Assembly: GCF_052115025.1 (NCBI RefSeq)
Contig: NZ_JBFRFW010000021.1
Location: 58,585 to 122,584 of the forward strand
Length of the DNA stretch: 64,000 nt
DNA from: Bradyrhizobium_A sp052115025
Lineage (GTDB): Bacteria > Pseudomonadota > Alphaproteobacteria > Rhizobiales > Xanthobacteraceae
Direction of reading: 5' to 3'
Part shown: positions 8,091-17,320 of the stretch, piece by piece
How the letters are laid out: the number at the start of each line of letters is the position of its first letter
How positions within the stretch are numbered: the first letter of the stretch is position 1
Position numbers and translations under genes: made by a program
Notes under the pieces: model-generated
What the model was told of the DNA's origin: nothing
What the model saw: the letters and a program-made list of their open reading frames with translations, nothing else
Databases searched by the model: none

Positions 8091-9662
8091 TTACCAGCTG
8101 CACTCTTTCAGGATGCCGGGCTCGCCGCGCGGGTCGGTGAGCCGCCAGGCGAAGAAGCCGCGCTTGCCGGTGGTCGAGGCGGGCACGGTGAACGCGCCGA
8201 GGCTCTCGACGCCGGCGTAGAACGGCTGCAGGCGGTCGGTGTCCGGGCAGGAGGTGATGAACAGCAGGGGCTGTTTCGCCTCCCGCGTCAGCGGGTGGGC
8301 GACGTCGAATTGCGGGCTGTCGGACGTGCCCCAGGACAGGATCGGCTCCGGCCTGCCGCGCAGGTAGTAGCGCAGTGCCGCGACCTCGCCCCGGTAGTCG
8401 TTGACGATGGTCGGGGCGCCGACCTCGCTTGCGAGCTGGCCGGCCCGTTCCGCATAGGCCCGCCAGCCCAGCGTGCGATTGTAGGGGTTGGCTTGCTTGA
8501 CGAGGGGCAGGGCGATCCGCGTCGCCACCGTGTCGGTGACCAGCAGCAGGGCCTGCAGGGCGACGCCGAGGGCAATGCTGGCGGTCAGCCAGCCCCGCCG
8601 CCCGGTGCGCAGCAGCAGGCCGGCGGTCAGGATCAGGCCGGAGATGGCCGAGACCGAGGCCCAGTTGGCGTAGGTGTGGACGCCGACGGCGATCAGGGTG
8701 ATCAGCACCACTGGCACGACGAAAAAGCACACCATCAGCCGGTCCTGGGCGATCAGGTCCGCGGAGCGCAGTTTCACGGTGGCCGCGATCATCACCGCGA
8801 ACACCACCGGTCCGAACACCCCGAACTGGGCGCCGAAGAACTCCAGCACGCGGCCGATGTTCGGCCGGAACTGTTCCCCGAGCACGAGGTCGCCGGTGTG
8901 GCGGAAGGTCATGAACGAATGGCTGGCGTTCCAGATGATGTTGGGCGCCACCACCAGCGCGCCGATGCCGAGCGCCGCCCAGACATATGGCTCGCGGAAC
9001 ACCGCCCGGGCGCGCGGGCTCGTCGCCGCCGCCAGCAGCATGCCCGGCAGCAGGTAGATCATGGCGTATTTCGACAGCAGGCCGAGCCCGAGCGCCAGCC
9101 CGAGCGCCAGCGCCCAGCCCCAGCGCGGGGCGATCAGCAGGTGCAGATAGGCCCACAGCGCCAGTGTCCAGAACAGCAGCAGCGGCACGTCGGTCGAGAT
9201 GATGCGGGCGGAGAACACCACCCCGGTCGTCAGCGCGGTCAGGACGGCCGCCCAGAAGCCGGTGCGCTCGTCATAGAGCAGGCGGGCCGCGGCATAGACC
9301 GCAAGGCTGGTCGCGGCGTAGAGCAGCGGCGCCGGGGCCCGTACGCACCATTCCGCGTCGCCGCACACCTGCCGGGTGCCTGCCAGCAGCCAGGCCAGCA
9401 AGGGCGGCTTGGAGAAATAGCCGAAGGCGAGGTCCTGCGCCCAGGTCCAGTACTGCGCCTCGTCATAGAACAGGTCGACCACCGACAGCCGCAGGCCGAT
9501 CAGGCGGGCGAGGGTCAGGCCGAGCAGGATGAGCAGCAGCCAGGGCAGGTGGGTCGCCGGCAGGCCGGCTGCAAGCCTCTGGCGCCGCTCCAGAATCCAG
9601 CCGTCCGGCGGGGCAGCCGAGGGTGCAGGCGGTGGCGGTCGGCTCGACATGGCGTCGGTCAT
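8091..9662 (-). CDS. GT39/ArnT-like integral membrane glycosyltransferase (1 of 3)
   Basis: This 523-residue multi-spanning protein has a short Pro/Ala-rich cytoplasmic N-terminus, then about ten or more membrane segments and a soluble C-terminal domain from roughly residue 410. The first periplasmic loop holds DEAQYW at residues 67-72, with the acidic residues that bind metal and act in catalysis in ArnT/PMT enzymes. KPPLLAW follows at 85-91. Such enzymes take a sugar from a polyprenyl-phosphate donor and add it to lipid A, LPS core or protein in the periplasm. It is convergent with the LptF-like gene and co-directional with the next GT39 gene, 74 bases away. Substrate unknown; lipid A or LPS is favoured by the neighbours. 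Confidence 0.85.
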   Translation of the reverse strand: MTDAMSSRPPPPAPSAAPPDGWILERRQRLAAGLPATHLPWLLLILLGLTLARLIGLRLSVVDLFYDEAQYWTWAQDLAFGYFSKPPLLAWLLAGTRQVCGDAEWCVRAPAPLLYAATSLAVYAAARLLYDERTGFWAAVLTALTTGVVFSARIISTDVPLLLFWTLALWAYLHLLIAPRWGWALALGLALGLGLLSKYAMIYLLPGMLLAAATSPRARAVFREPYVWAALGIGALVVAPNIIWNASHSFMTFRHTGDLVLGEQFRPNIGRVLEFFGAQFGVFGPVVFAVMIAATVKLRSADLIAQDRLMVCFFVVPVVLITLIAVGVHTYANWASVSAISGLILTAGLLLRTGRRGWLTASIALGVALQALLLVTDTVATRIALPLVKQANPYNRTLGWRAYAERAGQLASEVGAPTIVNDYRGEVAALRYYLRGRPEPILSWGTSDSPQFDVAHPLTREAKQPLLFITSCPDTDRLQPFYAGVESLGAFTVPASTTGKRGFFAWRLTDPRGEPGILKECSW

Positions 9663-9736
9663 GGCAACTCGGTCATGGCAATTCGGGTCGGGTGAGGAGA
9701 GGCGAACGGGCGTCTCCTGCCGGGATCACAGTTCGG

Positions 9737-11284
9737 TCAGGAGCCGCAGTCCTGCGGAGCGGCGAAGCGGTAGGAATAGGTGATGGTCTTGGCCTTGTGG
9801 GTGCGCCGCAAGGGCAATGTGACCTGTTTTGCCTCGGTGGTCACGAGGCCGGGGAGGAATGTGGCGAGCAGCCCGGGGGTCATCGGACCGTCGTCGATCA
9901 CCACGGCGCCGCCGGCCCGCACGGCGGCTGGATCGAACCACGGGGCGCCGGTGATCGCGTGATAGTCGATGACGCTGACCGAGCGCGGCATGGCGATGCC
10001 GACCCCGTACACGCCCTGCCGGCCGCCGATGATGTAGGCCGGGCCGCAGCGGTAGCGGCTGGTCCAGTCGTCGCGGATCGCCTTCGCGGCCGCGGCGATG
10101 GGTTCCTGCAGGCCGCTGTGGCTGGCAAAGAACGTGTAGACCACTGTGATGATCACGGCGGCGGCGAAATAGAGACCGGCAATGGTGGCGGTGACCTCGC
10201 GCTCGAACCAGCGCGCGGTGCGATCGGCCCATCGCACCAGCGGCGCCAGCGCCGGCACCGCCATCATGGCGTAGGGCGCATCGAACCGGAACAGGTAGTC
10301 GAGCCCGGCGATCAGCACGAGGCCGAGCAGGATCGCCTGCATGGTCAGGTTCATCACCACCAGGAAGCGGACGTCGTCGCGCGCCGGTGGCGCGGCCAGC
10401 GGTGCCCACGCCAGCACCCGCTTCAGCAGTCCCGCGACGACGATGACGGCGCCGGGCAGGAAGCAGATCAGGTAGCCGAGCAGGTACTCATAGAGGCGGC
10501 TCAGTGTCTGCGCGACGCCGGCGCGCTCGAAATGCGCGAGCCCCCATTCCACCGAGGAGTGATGATCGAGCACGCCCAGTGCGTGCGGGGCGACCATGAC
10601 GAGGCCCACGGCGCTCGCGAGATAGAAGCCCGGCCGGCGCAGCACGGCCCTGAATGGCGCGACGGCGAGCGTCGCCGTTCCGATCCCGAGAAACAGCACC
10701 GCGGCATTGTATTTGGTCAGCACCGCGATCCCCGACCAGAAGCCGAATGCGAGCCAATGGCCGCGGCGGTCGGTGCGGGCCGCGCGCAGATAGTGAAACA
10801 CGATCGCCGGCCACGGCGTCAGCTGCAGGATGTCGGCGTTGAGCGCGAAGGACAGCGGCGCGAAGGTCGTGTAGAGCGACGTGCCGAACAGGAAGGTGAA
10901 CAGCGCCGCGTTGCCGGGGGCCGTCACCAGCGCCAGGATGGCATACAAATAGACCAGTCCGACGGCGAGCAGGATCTGGCCGATCAGGATCGCAGCGGCG
11001 GACGACGGCCCGAACAGCCAGTCCACCGCGCCGCCGATCCATACCATCATCGGCGGATGCAGCGGTGTCACCCACGACAGATGCCGGCCCCAGGCCATCA
11101 ATTCGCGGGTGTCGTAAAGCGGCGTCGGAAACACCAGCAAGGCGAGCACCGCCGGCAGCGCCAGCGCGAACACCTGCACGGCGAAGGCACGAGTTCGAAA
11201 GGCATCGGAAAGCGGAGGCGCTGCGGGCACGTGCGTCTCGTGGAAAATTCGCTGGCGGCCCGGCTCATGTGATGGATCCGGCAT
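9737..11284 (-). CDS. GT39-like integral membrane glycosyltransferase (2 of 3)
   Basis: This 515-residue protein shows the same layout as its neighbour: one N-terminal membrane anchor, a first loop with an Asp/Glu pair (YDTRELMAWG, D58 and E61), HPPMMVW after it, repeated hydrophobic segments, and a C-terminal soluble part. The ATG at 11284 is chosen over an in-frame TTG at 11290. The pattern is that of polyprenyl-phosphate-sugar transferases of the GT39/GT83 superfamily, which includes ArnT and the rhizobial galacturonosyltransferases RgtA-RgtD. It probably shares a transcript with the gene at 8091-9662 and is divergent from the third paralogue. Confidence 0.82.
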   Translation of the reverse strand: MPDPSHEPGRQRIFHETHVPAAPPLSDAFRTRAFAVQVFALALPAVLALLVFPTPLYDTRELMAWGRHLSWVTPLHPPMMVWIGGAVDWLFGPSSAAAILIGQILLAVGLVYLYAILALVTAPGNAALFTFLFGTSLYTTFAPLSFALNADILQLTPWPAIVFHYLRAARTDRRGHWLAFGFWSGIAVLTKYNAAVLFLGIGTATLAVAPFRAVLRRPGFYLASAVGLVMVAPHALGVLDHHSSVEWGLAHFERAGVAQTLSRLYEYLLGYLICFLPGAVIVVAGLLKRVLAWAPLAAPPARDDVRFLVVMNLTMQAILLGLVLIAGLDYLFRFDAPYAMMAVPALAPLVRWADRTARWFEREVTATIAGLYFAAAVIITVVYTFFASHSGLQEPIAAAAKAIRDDWTSRYRCGPAYIIGGRQGVYGVGIAMPRSVSVIDYHAITGAPWFDPAAVRAGGAVVIDDGPMTPGLLATFLPGLVTTEAKQVTLPLRRTHKAKTITYSYRFAAPQDCGS

Positions 11285-11670
11285 TCGCAAGAGAGCCTGC
11301 CGCGGGGGATGCGAATGTCAGAGCTGGAACACTAGCGACTCCGCGCCGGGCGATAAAGGGAACCCGCTGATTTTTCCTGCATGCGTGCGATTTGGCGCAG
11401 ACGGGATTGACCGTGCAACGGGACGGCAGCTAGGCTCATCTATATTGCAACGATCGTTTGGCGCATGGTTGCATCAGGTGCTGCTGTGGTGCGGCTCGGA
11501 TGTGACGGCTGGACGATTGCCCAGTCGCGCTCCGACAGCGTCGTTCGCGGCAGATCATGTGCCACCGAGCGCGGGCCGGCGTAGGCCCGGCCTGGGTTTT
11601 TGGGGTGGACGTTTGAAGCGATGATTGCAGCGAACGATCCGTTTCTGCGCGCCTGTCGGAGGCGCGCATC
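11285..11670. other. divergent intergenic region between two GT39-like genes
   Basis: About 386 bases without a gene lie between oppositely oriented GT39-like genes. On the plus strand TTGACC (11407-11412), an 18-base spacer and TAGGCT (11431-11436) form a weak sigma-70-like candidate. TATATT occurs at 11441-11446 and a 10-bp palindrome AACGATCGTT just after it. None of these is strong enough to call a promoter or operator with confidence. Confidence 0.3.
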
Positions 11671-13212
11671 ATGACCTCCTCCACCATGGCGGCGGTGGCG
11701 CCGGCGTCGCGCTGGCAGCGACCGTTCGATGTCTGGCTCGACGGCATCGAGCGTGGCTGGGGCATTCCGCTGGCGCTGGCGCTCTTCGTTGGGCTGTGGC
11801 TGGCGATCCTGCATCTCGCCTATCTCAGCGGCGACCTGCATCCCGACACTATCGAGGCGTGGTCGCTCGGCCGCACGCTGGCATGGGGCAGCCTGAAGCA
11901 TCCACCGCTGATGAGCTGGATCGCACGCGGCTGGACGACGCTGTTTCCGCTGACCGACTGGTCGTTCCAGCTGCTGGCGATGGTCAACGCCGCGTTCGCA
12001 CTGTGGGCCATCGACCTGCTCGCGCGGCGCTATGTCGGCGGTGACAAACGGGCGCTGCTGCTGCTGCTGCTGCTGTGGCTGCCGGTCTACCAGTTTCATG
12101 CGCAGCGCTTCAACGCCAACACGGTGCTGCTGCCGCTGTGGCCGCTGGCGACGCTGTGCTTCCTGCGCTCGTTCGAGACCCGGCGGCCCGGATGGGCGGC
12201 CGCGGCCGGCGTCGTCGGCGCGTTTGCGATCCTCGGCAAGTACTATTCGGCCTTTCTCATCGTCGGCTTTGCCGTCGCGGCGCTGTGCCATCCGCAGCGG
12301 CGCGCCTATTACGGCTCGGCGGCCCCCTGGGTGTCGGCCGTTGTCGGGGCCCTTGTGCTGCTCCCCCATGCCCATTGGATGCTGACATCCGGCGTCGGCC
12401 CGCTCGACTATGCGCTCGCCGCCCATGGCGGCGTCCCGACGATGGCCGCGGCCACGTCGGCGCTGCTGTTCCTGCTCGGCGTCGTCGCCACGCTGGCGCT
12501 GCCGCTGGCGATCTTCGCTGTGGTGATCTCGTCGCGATGGCGCGACTACGCCGCCGCTCTGCGGTCGCTGAACTCCGGGCTGCTGCTGGTGCTGCTGATC
12601 GGCGTCGTGACCATCATCGTTCCGCCGCTGGTGACGGTCGCGCTCAGGAGCACGATCACCGCGACCTGGGCGGCGCAGGGGCTGTTCCTGTTCATCCTGG
12701 TCGCGGTCTGTGCCTGCACCTTTGCCGTCGGCCGCGCGGCCATCGACTGTGTCGCGGCGCTGTCGCTCGCGGCCACGGTGCTGACGCTGGTGTTCGCGCC
12801 GGCGCACGCGATCTATCGCAATGCCAGGCCGTTCAAGGAGGGGCGCAACTATTACGAGCTGGCGGCGCGGGAGCTCGAGCGGCGCTGGTCCGCCGAGTCG
12901 CGGACGCCGCTCGCCACCGTGAGCGGGGATACGCTGGCCATGGGCGTCAGCTTCTACGCCGCCGCGCATCCCCTCTATGTGGCGCCGTACGATGCGGCGT
13001 TCATGTCGGGGATGCCGTCGCAGGCGGTCCTCCGGAACGGCTGGGCGGCGGTCTGTCTCCCGAACGAGGCTGGTTGCCTGCTGTGGTTGCAGCAGGCGGC
13101 CTCGACCGTGCCCGGTGCGCGGTCGCTGACGTTCTCCGTCCAGCCGCAGCTGTGGGGGCGCCCCGGGCAGCCCGCGCAGGTGTCGGCGGTGATCGTGCCG
13201 CCGGCCTCCTGA
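11671..13212 (+). CDS. GT39-like integral membrane glycosyltransferase (3 of 3)
   Basis: This 513-residue membrane protein repeats the GT39 pattern: HPDTIEAWSLGR in the first periplasmic loop (D59, E62), KHPPLMSW at residues 76-83, and many hydrophobic segments, including a run of seven Leu codons near 12055-12075. A C-terminal soluble part starts at about residue 390. It should transfer a sugar from a polyprenyl-phosphate carrier in the periplasm. Three such genes in a row resemble the rhizobial rgt loci, where separate enzymes modify different positions of lipid A and core. The start ATG at 11671 gives a short cytoplasmic N-terminus. Acceptor and donor are inferred from context only. Confidence 0.83.
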   Translation: MTSSTMAAVAPASRWQRPFDVWLDGIERGWGIPLALALFVGLWLAILHLAYLSGDLHPDTIEAWSLGRTLAWGSLKHPPLMSWIARGWTTLFPLTDWSFQLLAMVNAAFALWAIDLLARRYVGGDKRALLLLLLLWLPVYQFHAQRFNANTVLLPLWPLATLCFLRSFETRRPGWAAAAGVVGAFAILGKYYSAFLIVGFAVAALCHPQRRAYYGSAAPWVSAVVGALVLLPHAHWMLTSGVGPLDYALAAHGGVPTMAAATSALLFLLGVVATLALPLAIFAVVISSRWRDYAAALRSLNSGLLLVLLIGVVTIIVPPLVTVALRSTITATWAAQGLFLFILVAVCACTFAVGRAAIDCVAALSLAATVLTLVFAPAHAIYRNARPFKEGRNYYELAARELERRWSAESRTPLATVSGDTLAMGVSFYAAAHPLYVAPYDAAFMSGMPSQAVLRNGWAAVCLPNEAGCLLWLQQAASTVPGARSLTFSVQPQLWGRPGQPAQVSAVIVPPAS

Positions 13213-13432
13213 TCCCGGCGCAGGGCGGCCGGATGTCCCGTTTCCGGACAGCGGATTTCCCGGGGACACCGCCCGTCCAAAGGCCGAAAACACCTCGTTT
13301 GCGTGCATCAGGGCGGTCGACACAGCCGTGGTAACTGGTTATGGAACGGGCCCGTGGCACCGGCTGGGCACGGCCAGCGGTGTGCCGCACCATGATTTTT
13401 TCCAGATCGTTCGAGGCTCGCGCGCTCCCAGC

Positions 13433-14869
13433 ATGACTGTTCTCTCCAGCCGCAAGGCGGCGATCCTCGCCCATTCGGAAACGTTCGCCGCGACGCGCGC
13501 ATCGTGGCGCGAGCGGGCCCGCTTCTTTCACCAGGAAGACGAAACCTATCTGCGCTTCCTCATTCCGGAAGGCGCGCGGGTGCTGGAGATCGGCTGCGGC
13601 ACCGGAGACACGCTGGCGGCGCTCAAGCCGTCGCATGGCGTCGGCATCGATTTCAGCCCGGGCATGATCGCGCAGGCCCGCGCGCGTCATCCGGACCTCA
13701 GCTTCGTCGTCGGCGATGCCGAGGATCCGGCGACGTTCGCGGCCTTGGAGGGACCGTTCGACTATATCCTGGTGCTCGACACCATCGGCGCGATCGACGA
13801 CTGCCAGGCCTTCCTCGCCAAGCTGCATGCGCTGTGCAGCCGCGAGACGCGGCTGGTGATCGGCTACTATTCCCATCTGTGGTATCCGCTGCTCAATGTC
13901 GCCGAGCGGGCCGGGTGGCGGATGCCCTATCCCGAGCAGAACATCCTGTCGCCGTCGGACGTGCGGGCGTTCGCCCAGCTCGCCGATTTCGATCCGGTGA
14001 AGTCGGAGCAGCGGGTGCTGTCGCCGGCGAGGCTGTTCGGGCTCGGACGTATCATCAACCGCTTCATCAGCGTGCTGCCGCTGTTTCGGGCGCTGGCGCT
14101 GCGCCACTATGCGGTGTGCCGCTCGCTGCCGGCGGCGGCCGCCTCCGACGTCAAGTCGGCGACCGTGGTCGTTCCGGCGCGCAACGAGCGCGGCAACATC
14201 GAGCCGGCGGTGCAGCGCATTCCGCGCTTCTGCGACGATCTCGAGATCATCTTCATCGAAGGCCACAGCAAGGACGGCACCTTCGAGGAGATGGAGCGGG
14301 TCAAGGCGGCCTATCCTGACCTCGACATCAAGACCATGGTGCAGCCGGGCAAGGGCAAGGCGGATGCGGTGTTCACCGCGTTCGATGTCGCGCGCGGCGA
14401 TGTCGTGATGATCCTCGATGCCGACCTCACCATGCCGCCGGAGCAACTGCCGAAGTTCTGGGAGGCGGTGCGCTCGGGCAAGGGCGAGTTCATCAACGGC
14501 TCGCGGCTCGTCTACGCCATGGACGACGGCGCCATGCGGTTTCTCAACCTGATTGCCAACCGCACCTTCTCGTACCTGTTCTCGTGGCTGCTGAACCAGC
14601 GCTACACCGACACGCTGTGCGGCACCAAGGTGATGCGCCGTTCGGACTACCAGCGCCTGAAGGCCGGCAAGGCCTATTTCGGCGACTTCGACCCGTTCGG
14701 CGATTTCGACCTGATCTTCGGCGCGTCCAAGCTCAACCTGAAGTCGATCGACATGCCGATCCGCTACGCCGCGCGCAGCTATGGCGAGACGCAGATCTCG
14801 CGCTTCACCCATGGCTGGATGCTGCTGAAGATGGTGGTGTTCGCGTTCTTCCGGATCAAGGCGCAGTAG
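13433..14869 (+). CDS. fusion of SAM-dependent methyltransferase and GT2 polyprenyl-phosphate glycosyltransferase
   Basis: This 478-residue protein joins two enzymes. Residues 1-235 are a class I methyltransferase with SAM motif LEIGCGTGDT at 51-60. Residues 243-470 are a GT2 domain resembling dolichyl-phosphate mannose synthase, with VVPARNERGNIEPAV, the DAD motif at 329-331 and YTDTLCGTKVMRR. GT2 enzymes of this type load a nucleotide sugar onto polyprenyl phosphate, the donor used by GT39 enzymes such as those encoded just upstream. The methyltransferase half might methylate the sugar or lipid; its target is unknown. The frame opens at 13328, but the ATG at 13433 begins just before the conserved domain. 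A flippase-like gene converges downstream. Confidence 0.88.
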   Translation: MTVLSSRKAAILAHSETFAATRASWRERARFFHQEDETYLRFLIPEGARVLEIGCGTGDTLAALKPSHGVGIDFSPGMIAQARARHPDLSFVVGDAEDPATFAALEGPFDYILVLDTIGAIDDCQAFLAKLHALCSRETRLVIGYYSHLWYPLLNVAERAGWRMPYPEQNILSPSDVRAFAQLADFDPVKSEQRVLSPARLFGLGRIINRFISVLPLFRALALRHYAVCRSLPAAAASDVKSATVVVPARNERGNIEPAVQRIPRFCDDLEIIFIEGHSKDGTFEEMERVKAAYPDLDIKTMVQPGKGKADAVFTAFDVARGDVVMILDADLTMPPEQLPKFWEAVRSGKGEFINGSRLVYAMDDGAMRFLNLIANRTFSYLFSWLLNQRYTDTLCGTKVMRRSDYQRLKAGKAYFGDFDPFGDFDLIFGASKLNLKSIDMPIRYAARSYGETQISRFTHGWMLLKMVVFAFFRIKAQ

Positions 14870-14893
14870 GCGGCGCGCCGCCTACGGCTTCTC

Positions 14894-15856
14894 TCACTGC
14901 TCCTGCAGCTCGATCCCGCCCGCGTCCTTCGCGGCTTTCTCGGCGCTGAGGATCCAGACGAGGCCGCCGAACGCGCCGACCGCGAACGACACCGCGCCAT
15001 ACAGCAGCGACACCACGAGGCCATCGGCCTGCGGCAGGCCGGCATAGCCGAACGCCACCATCATCGTCGCCTCGCGCACGCCCCAGCCGGCGATCGAGAT
15101 CGGCAGCATGGTGAGCAGGATGATCGGCGGGATCAGCAGGAAGACCTGAGCGAAGGTCGCGGGGGCCGCGATCGAGCGTACCACGCCCCACGCGATCACC
15201 GCGGTCAGCACATGGATGGTCAGCGACAGCACGGCGATCAGCGGCCCGCTGCGGCGGTTGAAGATCACCTTGTTGGCGATCACCGCGCAGGCATGGATAT
15301 GCTTGGTCGGCAGCCACGCCGTGAGCCAGCTCCACGACAGCCGTCCGAAGGCGAGAAAGGCGAGGCCGCCGGCGAGCGCGGTGATGTCGATCAGCGACAA
15401 CGCCGCGCGGCCATGGGCGTCGCCGATCAGCTGATAGCTCCACGGCAGGCTGCCGACGATCAGGATCGCGAGCGCGATCAGGCCGATGGCGCGGTCGACC
15501 AGCACCGAATAGGTCGCCGCGCGCCAGCCGGCGCCGGTGCGGTTGACCAGCCACAGGCGGACCGCGTCGCCGCCGATCGAGGACGGCAGGGTCTGGTTGA
15601 AGAACGAGCCGATCAGGTTGAAGCGCAGCGCCTGCGCCGCCGACAGCGGCGCGTCGCACCGCGCGGTGATCTCGCACCAGCGCAGCGCGCCGAGCAGGAT
15701 CTGCAGCAGCGTGACGCCGATCGCGAATGCGAGCCAGCCGAAGCTGATCTGGTTCATGCGGGCAAGGATCGCGCCGACATTGACCCCGCGCAGCGCCAGG
15801 TAGAGCAGGGCGCCGGAGATCAGGATCTTGAGGGCGACGAGGACGAACTGGCGCAT
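14894..15856 (-). CDS. UPF0104 / MprF-N-terminal-type flippase-like membrane protein
   Basis: This 320-residue integral membrane protein has about eight hydrophobic segments and the family landmarks NLIGSFFNQTLPSSIGGDAVR and PISIAGWGVREA. The family includes the flippase domain of MprF, but the synthase domain is absent here. The ATG at 15856 is chosen because the longer frame begins at a TTG (15895) with an atypical N-terminus. It ends 24 bases from the GT2 fusion gene, on the other strand. I infer it could move the polyprenyl-phosphate-sugar made by that enzyme across the inner membrane for the GT39 transferases; nothing in the sequence proves the substrate. Confidence 0.82.
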   Translation of the reverse strand: MRQFVLVALKILISGALLYLALRGVNVGAILARMNQISFGWLAFAIGVTLLQILLGALRWCEITARCDAPLSAAQALRFNLIGSFFNQTLPSSIGGDAVRLWLVNRTGAGWRAATYSVLVDRAIGLIALAILIVGSLPWSYQLIGDAHGRAALSLIDITALAGGLAFLAFGRLSWSWLTAWLPTKHIHACAVIANKVIFNRRSGPLIAVLSLTIHVLTAVIAWGVVRSIAAPATFAQVFLLIPPIILLTMLPISIAGWGVREATMMVAFGYAGLPQADGLVVSLLYGAVSFAVGAFGGLVWILSAEKAAKDAGGIELQEQ

Positions 15857-16292
15857 GGCGGGCCGGACGGGCCTTTGATCAGGAAAAACAGCCAAATGCC
15901 CAAAAAATCTGGCTGATTTGCGAACAGGTCGCGCGGCGGTTGCGCTGGGCGCGCAACTGTTCCGCGGCCCGGCGGCGTAGGCGCTAGGTATGGCTTTCGC
16001 GCCCGTCTGGCAATAGGGAAGCGGGGCCGGCGGAACGTGGCGGATATCGGCCGGGACGGGCGTTTCGATGTGTTCCGCAACGGGCGGCGCGGGGCGTCCC
16101 CTGCGGCGCTGGTCGGTGGACGGCTCATCGGTGGACGGCTAAACAGGCGCGCCGGGGTGGCGGCAACGCTGTCGCGCGCTCAATGACATGTCACGTCGGC
16201 GCGGATCGCGGTGGTGGGGTGGCAGATCGACGCCGCATGACCGCGTGCCGCCGCGCCGGCAGCGAGATTTCGGGCCCGCAGGAGAAACGGTG
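15857..16292. other. divergent intergenic region upstream of the UDP-glucuronate epimerase gene
   Basis: About 436 bases without a credible gene. It should hold the divergent promoters of the flippase-like gene and the epimerase gene. A short inverted repeat AAATC-N5-GATTT sits at 15905-15919, and a tandem duplication is annotated separately at 16113-16140. I see no convincing promoter hexamers. Confidence 0.4.
16113..16140. repeat. 13-bp direct repeat in tandem (period 15)
   Basis: TCGGTGGACGGCT occurs at 16113-16125 and again at 16128-16140 with two bases between. The copies are identical, so this is a recent slippage-type duplication in non-coding sequence about 150 bases before the epimerase start. 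No function is evident. Confidence 0.6.
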
Positions 16293-17309
16293 ATGACGGA
16301 CCAGGCAATCTTGGTGACGGGAGCCGCGGGCTTCATCGGCTTCCATGTCAGCCAGCGGCTGCTGCAGGCCGGCCGCACCGTGGTCGGGCTCGACAACCTC
16401 AACGATTATTACGATCCGGCGCTGAAGCAGGCGCGCCTCGACATTCTCGGCAACGATCCGCGCTTTCGTTTCGAAAGGCTCGATCTCGCCGATCAGGCCG
16501 GCATGACGGCGCTGTTCGCGTGTGAAAAATTTCCCGTCGTGGTGCATCTCGCCGCCCAGGCCGGCGTGCGTTATTCGCTGCAGAACCCGCAGGCCTACAT
16601 CTCTTCGAATTTCCAGGGCTTCGCCAACGTGCTGGAAGGCTGTCGCCATCACGGCTGCGGTCATCTGCTCTATGCCTCGTCGTCGTCGGTCTATGGCGCC
16701 AACACCAAGCTGCCGTTCTCGGTGCACGACAATGTCGATCATCCGGTCAGCCTGTATGCGGCGAGCAAGAAGTCGAACGAGCTGATGGCGCATGCCTACA
16801 GCCATCTGTTCAGGATTCCGATGACGGGGCTGCGCTTCTTCACGGTGTACGGTCCGTGGGGCCGTCCGGACATGGCGATGTATCTCTTCACCAAGGCGAT
16901 CCTGGAGGGGCGGCCGATCAAGCTGTTCAACCAGGGCAACATGCGCAGGGATTTCACCTATGTCGACGACATCGTCGAGGGAATCGTGCGCCTGATCGAC
17001 CGCGTCCCGCAGCCCGATCCGGCCTGGAACGGCGCGGCGCCGGATCCCAGCGCTAGCTCCGCACCGTGGCGGGTGTACAATATCGGTAACAACAAGTCGG
17101 AAGAGCTGATGCATGTGGTCGCGGTGCTGGAGCAGGCGCTCGGGCGCAAGGCTCTCAAGGAGCTGCTGCCGATGGAGCCGGGCGACGTGCCGGCGACCTT
17201 CGCCGATGTCGATGATCTGACGCGCGATGTCGGCTTTCGGCCGTCCACGTCGATCCAAGACGGCGTTAGTAAATTCGTGCGATGGTATCGGGATTATCAC
17301 CGGGTGTGA
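16293..17309 (+). CDS. lpsL: UDP-glucuronate 4-epimerase (LpsL type)
   Basis: This 338-residue extended short-chain dehydrogenase would interconvert UDP-glucuronate and UDP-galacturonate, the precursor of galacturonate in LPS core and lipid A. TGAAGFIG at residues 9-16 binds NAD. GLDNLNDYYDPALKQARL is characteristic of this epimerase subfamily, YAASKKS carries the catalytic Tyr/Lys, and FFTVYGPWGRPDMA is also diagnostic. The frame is open from 16188, but the ATG at 16293 follows an AGGAGA ribosome site at 16280-16285 and fits family N-termini. ManC starts 11 bases after its stop. It would supply GalA donors to RgtE/Rgt-like steps, consistent with the neighbouring GT2 and GT39 genes. Confidence 0.92.
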   Translation: MTDQAILVTGAAGFIGFHVSQRLLQAGRTVVGLDNLNDYYDPALKQARLDILGNDPRFRFERLDLADQAGMTALFACEKFPVVVHLAAQAGVRYSLQNPQAYISSNFQGFANVLEGCRHHGCGHLLYASSSSVYGANTKLPFSVHDNVDHPVSLYAASKKSNELMAHAYSHLFRIPMTGLRFFTVYGPWGRPDMAMYLFTKAILEGRPIKLFNQGNMRRDFTYVDDIVEGIVRLIDRVPQPDPAWNGAAPDPSASSAPWRVYNIGNNKSEELMHVVAVLEQALGRKALKELLPMEPGDVPATFADVDDLTRDVGFRPSTSIQDGVSKFVRWYRDYHRV

Positions 17310-17320
17310 CGGCGGGTTTC

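Noticed and set aside
13001..14812. A 603-codon minus-strand frame opposite the methyltransferase-GT2 fusion
   Set aside because: No motif or domain; the plus-strand product has intact SAM and DxD motifs.
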